DNA from: Tricholoma matsutake
Taxonomy: Eukaryota > Basidiomycota > Agaricomycetes > Agaricales > Tricholomataceae
Length of the DNA: 64,000 nucleotides
Direction of reading: 5' to 3'
NCBI GenBank assembly: GCA_026075535.2
Contig: AP026544.2
Location: 2,108,001 to 2,172,000, forward strand
The translations under genes and the position numbers were made by a program. This document shows positions 11,319 through 22,083 of this stretch, piece after piece. The notes beneath the pieces were generated by a model. The model did no database searches and was not told the DNA's origin. It saw only the letters and a program-made list of their open reading frames with translations. The stretch's first letter is position 1. Every line of letters starts with the position of its first letter.

Positions 11319-13224
11319 GAAATGGAATTCAACAATGACCACAGGGACTCTAGTATTTCTCCTGCTATGATGCCAGAGCCTGGAATGAAAGATGGAGCAT
11401 AGCAAACAAACCATTTGTCCTTGTCACCATGTACATGTATAAGCCCAATGGCCTGGTCAATGGTCAGGTCAGCTGGAAGATGTGAACCAATGCACTCCAG
11501 AAGGTAGATGATGTACTGGCAGACAATGTCATAAATCAGCATTACTCCCTGTTGAGGGTAAACCCTGGTAGTCTTCAGTGCTTGAAGCAAAGCAAAGTCA
11601 ATGTTCTTTTGCTGTTCTCTGCAGAACAAGTCTACCAATGCATTGGGTGTGTAACATCCATGTTGTGCACATGCAATGGCAGCTACTCCAGTCCTATCAC
11701 ATGCCTTCGATGCCAGAAAGGCATTCACAATGGCTAGGAATTTATGTTCGCAAGGTGCCTTCTGCAAAAGGGGCATGGATCAGATCAGATCAGATTGGGA
11801 GTGGGCATGGGAGAGGGGGCAGGAATGGCCACAGCCACAGGAATGGCAGCGGCAATGGCAATGGAAGTGTACTTAGTGTTAATTGTTCTATGGCATCTTG
11901 GAGAAACTGCTTGTATTCAGCCTGATTTGGGGCCATCCCAGCTCCATCCCATAGCCATATATCAGTATCAGAATTTTTCTGCTGAACATGGTCAGCTTTG
12001 AAATTGCCATTGGCCACAAATACACATTTAAAAACAAATCTAAGGTGTAATATCATTTTAGAGACCACTGCACAAAGCAGGTGCTTAATCACCCACTGGT
12101 TCTCATTGTCCTTCCAATTTTCCAGTATATTTATGCCTACTTGAGGACAAGCCAGACAGAAGTTGGTGAGTGATCCTGGTTCAGGTTTCAATGGATCTTT
12201 TTGATTGTGACCATACCCAGCCCACTTCAATCTGTTCATCCAATGCCATAAGCGGGACATGCACCAAAGCTCATGGTAGAGGTTGACCACTTCTGCAGGC
12301 CTCATTTGCAATGTGACACACCAAATTAATTGGTAAAACTGGTAGGCTGATGCCTTCAATTCCAGATTACAGAGCCAAAAATGATCCAGGACATGCATGG
12401 TGAAAAGAGTGCATATTTTGCTGACGCTGGTGGGTAGCAAGTTACTGCTTACCATGTCCAAGGGAATTCTGTGCTCCCCTTGACACTGGCAGGTAACCAT
12501 CACCAAGTGAAGTATTCCATTTGTATGCACCACACAGATGTAACTGTTGTTCAAGGCATCAGCAGTGGGTTGTCTGAATGTAATATTGGCATTGGCATCA
12601 GGAGTGGGAGCGGGCCCAGTGGGAGTGGGAGTGGCATCAGTCCTCATGTGTTCAGCTGTTTCAGTAGCATTAGGCAAATATGGATCAAACCCATGGATGT
12701 CTTCATCAGTGTGTTCAACTTCATGTGCATCATTGCCATCAAAGAAGTCTTGTAGGCTATCATCAACATATGTATCGTGCGCTTGAATCAGAAGCTCATC
12801 AAGGGAATCAAAAAATGCTTCATTGTCCCCCACTTCATCTGCCATTGCCATTGCCATTGCCACTCCCAACCAGTAATTTACACTGCCCCATATGTTCTGC
12901 GTGGATCTGCATGGATCTGTGCAGACTTATGCAGACCCATGCTGATCCATGGCCGAACCAGCTTATTGGCCACCTGAGGTTCTTGCATATCCCATTCTGG
13001 AGCAAGAGCTGGATTGTCATGGATACCAGTGGAACTTGATTCACCATGTTCTTCTGTAACCAGAGGAAAGGGAACCTTGATATGCTTTGTTTTTGGTCCA
13101 TGTCTTGTGTTGACCTCAACTTCCTTATGTGTGACAGTATCCACTGCACCATCATTGTACTCATGCAAGGTGGCATTGTTCTTTGATCTGCTCTTTCGCT
13201 TGAAGGAGCTCTTGTCAGGCTCAT
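11306..13224 (-). pseudogene. KDZ transposase, KDZ-1 copy (truncated)
   Basis: This is a KDZ (Kyakuja-Dileera-Zisupton) transposase, the DDE-type enzyme that cuts and pastes the element. The start is MSLT at 13224. A frameshift near 13210 moves into the basic N-terminus (EVEVNTRHGPKTKHIKVPF). The 12869-11790 frame holds the CxC2-like region (VTCQCQGEHRIPLD, NLELKASAYQFYQLIW). The 11776-11306 frame holds the catalytic region (CAQHGCYTPNALVDLF, LIYDIVCQY, GLIHVHGDKD, GEILESLW). Compared with KDZ-2 it lacks the Cys-rich exon (21656-21380 there) and all sequence downstream of LNSIS, so it cannot be active. Low-complexity ATTGCC repeats fill the gap near 12850. Confidence 0.85.
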
Positions 13225-13264
13225 GATGATTGGGGGAAATCAATTGTGTTGATGGGCTATTTAT

Positions 13265-15394
13265 TGTACTATTGACCTCATGTTATCCTCATGTGATCCT
13301 CATGCCAAATGACAAGTGAAGCCAATGGCAAGGACAATTCCTTCCTCCACATCAATCCCCTCCAGTGCCACCTGAGCCATCAGAGAAACCAGGACACAGA
13401 CAGTATCGGAAGGGGAGCCAATATACAGTCAAAGAGTGGAAGATCATTGAGCCTCATAAAGATGGATTCTGATCTCAGAAATCAAAAGCTGCCCAATTGC
13501 AAATACTCAAGACTGACATTCTCCCCACCATCTTTAGTTACTGGGCATCAATTGAGATGACCCCAATAGATCCAGAGGAGAGTTGCATGCGTGCCAAGGT
13601 GGGCTATCATCCCATTCAATGTCGTATTATTGATCACATTGCCAGGAACTAACAAACTGGCTTTCAAACAACTGGCAAATGATGAAAGGCTCCTCAAGGA
13701 AGTCAAACAACTTCAAAGTGAAGTGATCAGAAGTCATCTGGAGCTTACACCAGGACTGAGTTTGGAAAGAGATCAGAGATATGTTAGGTGTTGAGGATGC
13801 ATCCACAAGTATGCCTGGATGGTTCCAGAACTGACTGCTAGCCATCAAGAGAGTTTTTGAAAGCATGACTGCAGAAGAAAAGGCAGTGCTTGAGGCCAAG
13901 CAGGAGAAAATGGAGGGGGAAGGTTATCCAGAGAAAATGAAGTGAATGTATGTTAACCCATTCCCATTGCTGTTCCCATTGCTGTGGCCACTGCTGATGA
14001 TGTTATTGATGTTTTGCAGTCGAGCAGAGAAGAACCTGGTTAAGTGTGTGGAGGAGACTGCATGACAACAGTGGCCAGAAATGGGGGTGCTTTCTGTGAC
14101 ATTCATGGCCTACACTGCACCTGATGGTTTGATGGTTGTTGACATGTGAGTGAAAATCTTCCACTGCTGCTGCTGCTGCTGATCCTGCTCCTGATCACAG
14201 CCACAAAAATTTTTCATTGTTGATGGCCACCCCTGCACAATCATTCATAGACACATATAATAATGAGATCACCGAGCTCAAGTGCCACTTCATGGGCTAT
14301 ATCAAGGCTTTATGTGCATCAGACATTGCTTCAAGGTCAACAGTGCATGGTGACTCAATGCAAATCCAACTTGAGATGACTAGCGATGGGTTCCCCATCC
14401 TATCCACACCATGGAAAGGCTCACTGTACAAGAAAAAAGAGCTGGAGGAATGGTTTAAGTTGTATGTTGGGCAGCATTACAGTATGATCACCTCCTTTTC
14501 AATGAGTTGTTACTTATCTGCATGCAGAACTAGCAAACAATGGTCATACTTGCCATGGCCCATTCACAGCAATTGCTGAGCACACATTGACATTCATCGA
14601 TCCTGAATATCTCCCAGCCAGGTTCAAATGGACAGACCCATGGAACATGCAAAAGAGTGTCATAGAAGACTTCTTCAACCACATTCTGCAGTGGCAAATG
14701 GCACAGGGCTGTGAGAGGGCATTCAGGTTCAAAAGAATCAAGCTACACAATGGTAGTCTTTCTCCTGCACAATATCCTAATGATTTGAATAGCCCTACAC
14801 CTTCTCGAAGGATGCACAAACACACTGGCTGATGTAATGCAGATGCCGCTGCCATGCCCAATGTAGACTCCCCCACTGCTGCTACTGCTGCCGTGCCTGG
14901 TGCAGACAACCCAGTGGCCAGTGCCGACTCATCTGCCCCACTCCTGTTCCCATGCCCATGCATATGCCTGACCCCAAGGGCCAATCTCAAGGTTTATCTG
15001 CATCTTCTCCCAACCTGCATTCACAATCAAGAGCCATAAAAGCTGCAAAAGGCAAATCCAAGCCAAAGAAACCTGGCCAAAAGTCAATGGCAGAACAGGC
15101 ACACAACTCGAACACAAGTGCAACTCTGTTGAATGATGGACATACTCTGTAGAGCTAGCGTCGCTCAGCCACAGCCAATTAATGGTCCAGGTGATGGTGA
15201 ACTGCAGTATCTTATACCTTGAGACATGTACATGAGGTACATGGGACCCATGTCAGGCAACAATGTGAATGACCCCCCTATTGATCCATCCCTGTTCCAA
15301 AACAACAACTCCACTCCGCCTCCTCAACAAACATCACAACATCCTAAACCTCACCCCCTTTTTGGCAGCCAGGATACAGCAGCAGCCAGGACAT
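13265..15394 (+). pseudogene. Gene D, KDZ-1 copy (unknown function, degenerate)
   Basis: This gene is divergent from the KDZ-1 transposase and paralogous to gene D of KDZ-2. Recognisable blocks are KDNSFLHINP near 13330, the equivalent of the PGWFP...MNAEEKAILE block near 13815-13920, and the SDGFPILSTPWKGSLYKKKELEEWF block near 14380-14460. There is also an F-DPEYLPARFKW-DPWNMQKSVIEDFFNHILQWQ block near 14590-14700. Frames change repeatedly, so it is not translatable as one protein. Its C-terminus (ADDLAQQEAI-like) lies beyond N1 at about 30140-30230. I do not recognise the function. Confidence 0.65.
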
Positions 15395-15402
15395 GGGAGC
15401 AG
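15395..15402. repeat. 8-bp target-site duplication of N1 (left copy)
   Basis: GGGAGCAG lies directly left of the N1 TIR and is repeated exactly at 29992-29999, directly right of it. An 8-bp duplication fits hAT/KDZ-type cut-and-paste integration. Confidence 0.85.
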
Positions 15403-15695
15403 GAGGTCTTTACACTCCCCCACATATTCCGATGTCATTTTTACCTGCCAAATTGACATGAAATGGCAGGTTCAGTCTGAGTCCAGTCCGATGCAGTCTG
15501 ATCAGAATCTGATCAGAACATTGGAATTTCCTAGAAATTTTCGACCATAGGAATACATAGGAATATTCCAAGGTTATGCAGAGACATTGGACAACATAGG
15601 ATTCCGATAGGAATAATAGCAGCCTTGCTTAGTAATTAATAATAGAAAAAGTAAACATGCATGGCAGAATTGAACCCGGGACCTCTGAGTTGATC
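15403..15695 (-). promoter_or_regulatory. N1 type-a end with B-box half of a split tRNA-like module
   Basis: After the TIR comes the family-specific segment with the phrase caaattgacatgaaatggcag, also found at the type-a ends of N2 and N3 in inverse orientation. At 15667-15676 the minus strand reads GGTTCAATTC, a good Pol III B box. Its A-box partner (TAGTCTAGTGG, minus strand 28504-28494) is 12.8 kb away because KDZ-2 inserted between the boxes. In N2 the same two boxes are about 45 bp apart. Confidence 0.7.
15687..15695. repeat. 9-bp target-site duplication of KDZ-2 (left copy)
   Basis: GAGTTGATC here and GAGTTGATT at 28460-28468 flank KDZ-2. The uninterrupted site survives in N2 (minus strand near 47685-47674, gagttgattacat), which shows the pre-insertion sequence. 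The single difference is a C/T transition. Confidence 0.85.
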
Positions 15696-16070
15696 AGATA
15701 GGTAAGCTACAATGTACCAAATAATACGGTCTATCGAACGCATACAGTGTACCGAATGATACAGGTTCAGTGGACGCCGTTGAATGCTCTCATAGTATGT
15801 ATAACATGTACTAGTATCAAATGAATACACTTGGACAATTCTTGCTTGTGATACACTATGAAGAATGTTAATATACAGATCAGAGATAGTGTTGGACATG
15901 GTACTTGGCAACAGCAACAGCAACAGCAATGGCATTGGCAATGGCATTGGCATAGATATATGGCATTGGCATCAGGCTAATGGATAGATGTGCATAGGAA
16001 ACTGTATGGCCTAGCTATAGGCAATGATACTGATTTTCTATGTAGTGCAGACCTGCCAAACAGGATCAGC
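15696..16070 (+). repeat. KDZ-2 left long terminal inverted repeat
   Basis: The first 250 bp or so match the inverse complement of 28459-28205 with scattered C/T differences. Shared phrases include taggtaagctaca, gcatacagtgtaccgaatga and acatgtactagtatcaaatg. A second homologous patch at about 16010-16070 (ggcctagctat...gtagtgcagacc) matches 28120-28055. Between the two patches lies a GGCATT/GCAACA hexamer-rich tract. Confidence 0.85.
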
Positions 16071-16374
16071 TTGCCCACCCGATTGGTGTTGGTCAATGCT
16101 GCCGATGCTGCCTAAGGAAATTTCCTGATGCCAAAGGTTATATAGTGACATGTATGATAAATGCCTCAATTAGCAATCATTCATTTGTTGTATGCAGACC
16201 TATGAAATGGGTTGGCACTGGCACTGGCAGAAATTAAAAATTTACCGACATCGGCAGCAGCAGATGCATAATACAGACCTTCATGAAATCAGTGATTGGC
16301 ATCAGAATTGAGCATGGCACTGGCACCGGGATTAGGGATCGGGCAGCAAACGTTCAGTGTTCCAACAATTATTA

Positions 16375-19300
16375 CTACATGTTCATGTATAGAATATGTA
16401 AATGAAATAAATGAGCATCATCCATCATCCGTAGTGTCCATATCATCAGAGCCATGCAACCAAGTGTCATCAACATAATCAAAGTCTGCATGAGTATATA
16501 TGGGCAGCATGATGCGAGAAGGAGTGGGGTGCTCTCTATCTGGGAGGTGCTGGGGGACTCATCACTAAAATTGTCAGAATCGGCACTGGCATCATCGGCA
16601 TTGGCATTGGATTCACCCCAAGGTCCAGTGGAATCTGTCTCTGATGATGAGAGAAAAACATCTGCCGCATCAGACGCGGTGGCAAAAGCTGATAGGGGAT
16701 TTGAGGGTGGAGATAAAGAGGTAGAATCATCGAGGTAGAAGTCCGCAGCATCAATGCTGGTTGGGGAACCCGTAGGGGCAGATGATGAATCAGAACCATA
16801 TGCCATGGCTGCCTGAAGGGCGGTATGCTGATCAGCATCATTTGCTACATCATCTTCACCTTGCCAAACCATGAGTGCCTCAGCATCGGCAGCGGCAGCA
16901 GGGACGGGATCGGTAGTGGGAACAGGGATGGAATTGGAATTGGCATCGGCATCAGAGAGATTGGCAGCAGAGAGATTGGCAGCAGAGAGATTGGCAGCAG
17001 AGAGATCGGCATCAGCAACAGGGACTGAAGGAACAGGAGCGGGTACAGGAACAACTGGAGTGGTCCCAGCATTGGACACATCAGATTCAGCATCTGAAAA
17101 ATATAGGCCAGCATCATGACCAGTAACCATGGGTGGTCGACTGTAGGCAGAGACAACTCTTGGGAGACTTGGTGCATCTGACCACTCCTTCTTTTGCTGC
17201 ACGCCATCAGGTAGAGACCCTGCATACCCAGAATGCTGTGCCTTTCCCTTGCCCTTGGTTGCCTGATTGATTGCTCAAACCTAATTCTCTGCAATATCAA
17301 CACCCCAGGTCCACTTGTAGGAGGTTGGGGGAAGGGCCTTCAGGCGCTCAAGTTCAGCCTGTGCATGTGCAGATACCAGTTCCGATTGTGTTCTTATGGC
17401 CGACCTTCTCCCAGCATGTCCACGGTTGTTTTTTGATGCCGCTGCCACTGCCGTTGTTAACTTATGTGGTTCAGACTGAAGCTCCTTGAGCAGGGCTAGC
17501 TCATGAAGCTGTTGGAACCCTGCTGATCGCCTGATATTCGCATTCATTGCAGCCTCTGCTGATGATTCGCAGCCATCTATGAAGTCCTGCATCCTGCGTG
17601 CTTCATTGAACAAATCCCCAATGAGAGCCTGCAGGTCGATGCAAGATTGGCAGTCGGCTCGGCCATTGGCAGCATTGTCTGCTGGCTGGCTATCGGTGAG
17701 CGGTGAGCTGGTGATCACAGGGGAAGGGATATACTGTCGATAGCTATCGAGGCACTTATCCAGGGTGTCACTGGTGAGAATTTGCCCCAGTGCCGGTTCA
17801 CTATTGTGGCTCCACCAATCACATACATATGAATCCACCAGACAGCTAGGAACGTCACTGGCAACACCATCATCCAATGTGGCCAAGAGAGACAGATGGA
17901 ATCCAAGGGGTAGGTGGTCCAAATTCACATCAGCAAGACTGTCGGCCAAGGACCAAAGAAGGATCGGCACATCCATCATAAGGCCAATGGAGGTGCCAAT
18001 GCTGATCCAAGACATGACATACATCTGTCATACTTGTCAGTGATGTATACTTACTTCCTTTAGGAAAGATCTCAACATACAAGCTCGGCATAGAGAATTT
18101 TTTGCATCCAATGTTGTTTTACAAAGTTTGCCTGGTCTAACTCCAACAAAACTTGATGGAATCGGGACTCCATGTACCAAATGATCTCTTGTGTCCGCAT
18201 TTGGAGTTGTCCTTTCAGGCCCGATTGCAAAGAAAAAGGGTTGAAGATTGAGAGACTTTTGTTTGACATGGTCATGGTTGGTGATCAAGATAATCATGTT
18301 TACATAATACATGTGGCCCTTTTCAGTCAGAGAGGGGAGATATAATTGGCATTTGTTGATCTAAATGCATTGTCAGCCCTCAATGCTAATTCATACCATG
18401 AAGCGTGCTGGCGATTAGCATAGGCTAGTGGACCAGGAAGGGTATTCTCAGACTGTGAGGCTGACTGCCACCGTTGGCTGTGATAGATGAAATACCGCAC
18501 AGTCCACTGCATTTCATATGTGACCAGTAGAAATTCCTCCCTCCATCAATTTCTCTGAGCCTGTGAACGAAGCCAATGTACTCGCCTGACTATAAAAATT
18601 GTTAGTACAATGGATACGGATGGCTACAAAATATATTTACATTCCCAGAATTGGCTGGCATTGGCAATGGCATCGGGAACAGGAACGGGAACGGCATTGG
18701 CATTGGCATTGGCCATGAGACCAGTATGAATGTGGGAATTATGCCAAATCCAGGACAGATGAACAGAGGTAGAACCAGGTACATTCGGATTCAAAATAGC
18801 TGTGCTGGAATTGAGGTCATCCTTGGATAACTGCTGAAACATACTCAATGTGTCATCATCACAATCCAGTGCCAGCATTTGGCTATGGCAATGGTTATAC
18901 ATTCGGGCATGCAAGCTAATTTTGTTAACCAACTCATGGACAACAGCTCGTGACTGGGTGCAAACTTCCTTTCATGGTGCTGCTCAAATGATGTGTGAAT
19001 ATTGAAATGATTTGTCGGCAATGAGCTCCCGCAGCTGGTGCAGCAGTCGGTTTGCCTGGATCTTGTGGAGGTTAATCTCTACATCCACAAGATTTCCATT
19101 AGAGGGGAGGTATACTTGTTGCTCCTCAACTGGAATAGCATGTGTGTGGGTTGGGAGATCTGACAGGCCCGATGCCACAGCACTGTCATCATCCAGGTCA
19201 CTGGGGGTATCAAATTCCCCTTCATTATCATGGGTGATCCATGAGGTAGCAATGTCATGATTGGCAATGTTGGCAGCATTTTGTAACTGCGTTAAGATTA

Positions 19301-22018
19301 CCGTGTGAGATGTGAGAGCTTCTCTCTCCTGTTCAACAGCTTGCGTGTCAGAAATGTGAGGTGATTTACCAAGTCAATGGACTTTGTCTCATAATTCAAT
19401 CCTGGTGATGATCAATGATGGGTTGTGATTGGTGGTAGGCAGTACAACTCACTGCATTTGTTCAAAAAGAATAGCAAAATCAATCCACTCCTCAACTGTG
19501 GATTGAACCAGTGCTGATGCCAAAGTTAAGGCCGATCCTGTCCCCGCTGCTGATCCTGTCCCAGCTGCCTCTGCCATTTCTGATATGTGAGTGGCATACA
19601 TATCCATTACCATGATATCTGTGAGCCTCCGGGATTCTGCTGCCCTCACTTCATCCTCCCATCATTCGATTGCCAGTTGGCCAAATGCTGCTGTTAGTTC
19701 ACCATGGTATTGGCCAAGTTGTGTAGAGTTCTCAAGGGCTTCCTGAGATTTTGAGCAGAGTGTGACTGTCATGCCAAGCATTTTCTTGTGATTTGAATCT
19801 GTAGCATGATCATCAAGCATTTCTGCCTGATGTGGCAAGGTTGCTGTTCTGACCATCAGAGAAATGGAATTCAGTGATGCCCACAGAGACTCAAGTATTT
19901 CTCCTGCTACAATGCCAGACCCTGGAATGAAAGATGGAGCATAGTGAAAAAAGCATTCATCCTTGTGGCCATGAACATGCAAAAGCCCAATGGCCTGGTC
20001 AATGGTCAAGCTGGCTGGAAGATGGGCACCAATATGTTCCCAAAGGTGGATAATGTACTGGCAGACAATGTCGTAAATGAGCATGACTTCCTGTTGAGGG
20101 TCAACTCTGGTGGTCTTCAGTGCTTGAAGGAAGGAAAAGTTGACATTCTTTTGCTGTTCTCCACGAAACAGGTCTACCAATGCATTGGGCACATAACATC
20201 CATGCTGTGCACACGCAATGGCTGCTACTCCAGTCCTGTCACATGCCTTTGATGCCAGAAAAGCATTCACAACAGCTAGGAATTTATTTTCACAAGGAGC
20301 CTTCTGGAAACCCAAATACAAATCAGACTGGCTTTGGGGGCGGCATCAGGAATGGCATTGGCCACCACCAAGGGAAGGTACCTACCATTAATCATTCTAT
20401 GGCGGCTTGGAGAAACAGCTCATATTCAGCCTGATTTGGGGCCATCCCACCTCCATCCCATAGCCATATATCAGTATCGGAGTTTCTCTGCCGAACATGA
20501 TCAGCTTTGAAATTGCCATTGGCCACAAATATGCGTTTAAAACCAAATCTGAAATCCATAGTATCATTTTAGAGGCCACTGCACCAAGGTATTTTGACAC
20601 CCACTGGTTCGCATCGTCCTTCCAATTTTCTGGTATATTAATGCCTGCTTGAGGACAGGCTGGACAGAAATTGGCAAGTGATCCTGGTTCAGGATTCAAA
20701 GGATCTCTCTTTGATTGTGTCCATACCCTGCCCACTTCAATCTTTTCATCCAATGCCATAAGCAGGACATGCCCAGAAGCTCATGGTAGAGATCAACCAC
20801 TTCGGCAGGCCTCATTGGCAATGTTACACACCAAATCAGCTGGTAAAACTGATAGGCCGATGCCTTTAATTCCAGATTACAGAGCCGAAAATGGTCTAGG
20901 ACCTGCACAGTGAACAGAGTCCGTATATTGGTGAAGCTTGTGGGTAGTAAGTTACTGGTTACCAGGTCCAAGGGAATTTGGTGTTCCCCCTGACACTGGC
21001 AGGTAACCATTGCTAAGTGATGTATTCCATTTGTATGGACCACATGAATATAACTGTTGTTCAGGGCATCAGCAGGAGGTACAGCATCAGCAGGAGGTAC
21101 AGCATTGGCAGGAGGTACAGCATTGGCAGCTGGGACAGCATTGGCAGTCTGATTAGGATTAGGCAAATATGGTTGAAACCCATGGAGGTCATCTTTGGCC
21201 CAGTCATCGGCCTGAGACTCATTATAGGTGTTCGAGGTTGAGTCAGGTGAAGAGGGCCGGTGTGGTGCCGGTGCCATTGCTAATCGTTTGCCTGCCAATT
21301 GGCCCACTCTTGCTCTGCTTTATCCTTCATGTCTTCAAATGTCTCCAGATATTTCAATTGGAAGTTCAGAGCTTGCAAATTGGCTGATCCATCTGGTGCT
21401 GGACTAAAATGTATGTGCCAACCTCCCATAGCTCAGCCTGGCAGAAGTGGGTGCTGGTCCAGCATTCAATGCGATGGAAGGGATTTTGCCTGTGGGTTAC
21501 ATGCATGCATGTGTGGCAAAGCATGCTTCCCAGTGAACAATCAACACATTGCCAAATTGCCTGTTTATTGAATGGACAGTGGTTGCAAACTTGTTTGTGA
21601 ACTGACCATGCCTGCCAAGCGAGGGATGCTTGCAGCAATTCATCTATTTGTCCCACAAGCTCCAGTACATAGTCTCGCTGTCTCTATTATTTGTATATGA
21701 GCCTTGCTCCATAAGCAATCAGTGTCAGAAACTAACCATGCCGATGTGTGGCCGAGTCAGCTCGGCGGCCACCTGAGGTTCTTGCATGTCCCATTCTGGA
21801 GCAACATTGGGACTATCCTGTATAACAGAATTTGATTGACCTGGTTCTTCCACTGCAGTCAGGGGGACCTTGATGTGCTTTGTTTTTGGTCCATGTTTCA
21901 TGTTGACCTCAACTTCTATATGTGTAACAGTATTGACTGCATCGTCATTGTCCTCATGCAGGGGGGCATTCTTCTTTGATCTTCTCTTTTGCTTGTAAGG
22001 AACTCTTGTTAGGCTCAT
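16375..22018 (-). pseudogene. KDZ transposase, KDZ-2 copy
   Basis: The start ATG is at 22018 (MSLTRVPYKQKRRSKK, basic). A Cys/His cluster at 21656-21380 follows (CNHCPFNKQ, WQCVDCSLGSMLCHTC, NPFHRIECW), typical of KDZ-associated zinc domains. Next is the CxC2-like region 21307-20400 (VTCQCQGEHQIPLDLV) and the catalytic region 20321-19662 (CAQHGCYVPNALVDLF, LIYDIVCQY, GLLHVHGHKDE, GEILESLW, LDDHATDSNHKKM). C-terminal exons lie at 19178-18984, 18932-18624, 18512-18327, 18275-18072 and 18024-17281. The last has LALLKELQSEP. A long acidic low-complexity tail follows (17202-16375). Lesions are frameshifts near 20710 and 20565, and TAG/TGA in frame just after 17281. The gene faces gene D across a short gap. 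Confidence 0.85.
16960..17012. repeat. Short tandem repeat in the transposase tail
   Basis: Four near-identical copies of a 15-bp unit close to agagagattggcagc encode repeated Ser-Ala-Ala-Asn-Leu in the acidic tail. They lie in a wider tract of GGCATC/GGCATT hexamers. Confidence 0.8.
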
Positions 22019-22083
22019 GATGATTTGGGGTGAGTCACAATGACACCCAATTATTGATGGGGGTATTGTACTATTGACCTCGT
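22019..22083. promoter_or_regulatory. Probable bidirectional promoter between transposase and gene D
   Basis: The transposase ATG (22018, minus) and the first recognisable gene D coding (about 22080, plus) are separated by only about 65 bp. The same arrangement occurs in KDZ-1 (13224/13265). This is inferred from layout only; no TATA box is evident. Confidence 0.4.

Noticed and set aside
11306..13224. Second independent KDZ insertion unrelated to 30000-34179
   Set aside because: The 8-bp duplication around N1 and collinearity with KDZ-2 show that 11319-15402 and 29992-34179 are two halves of one element.
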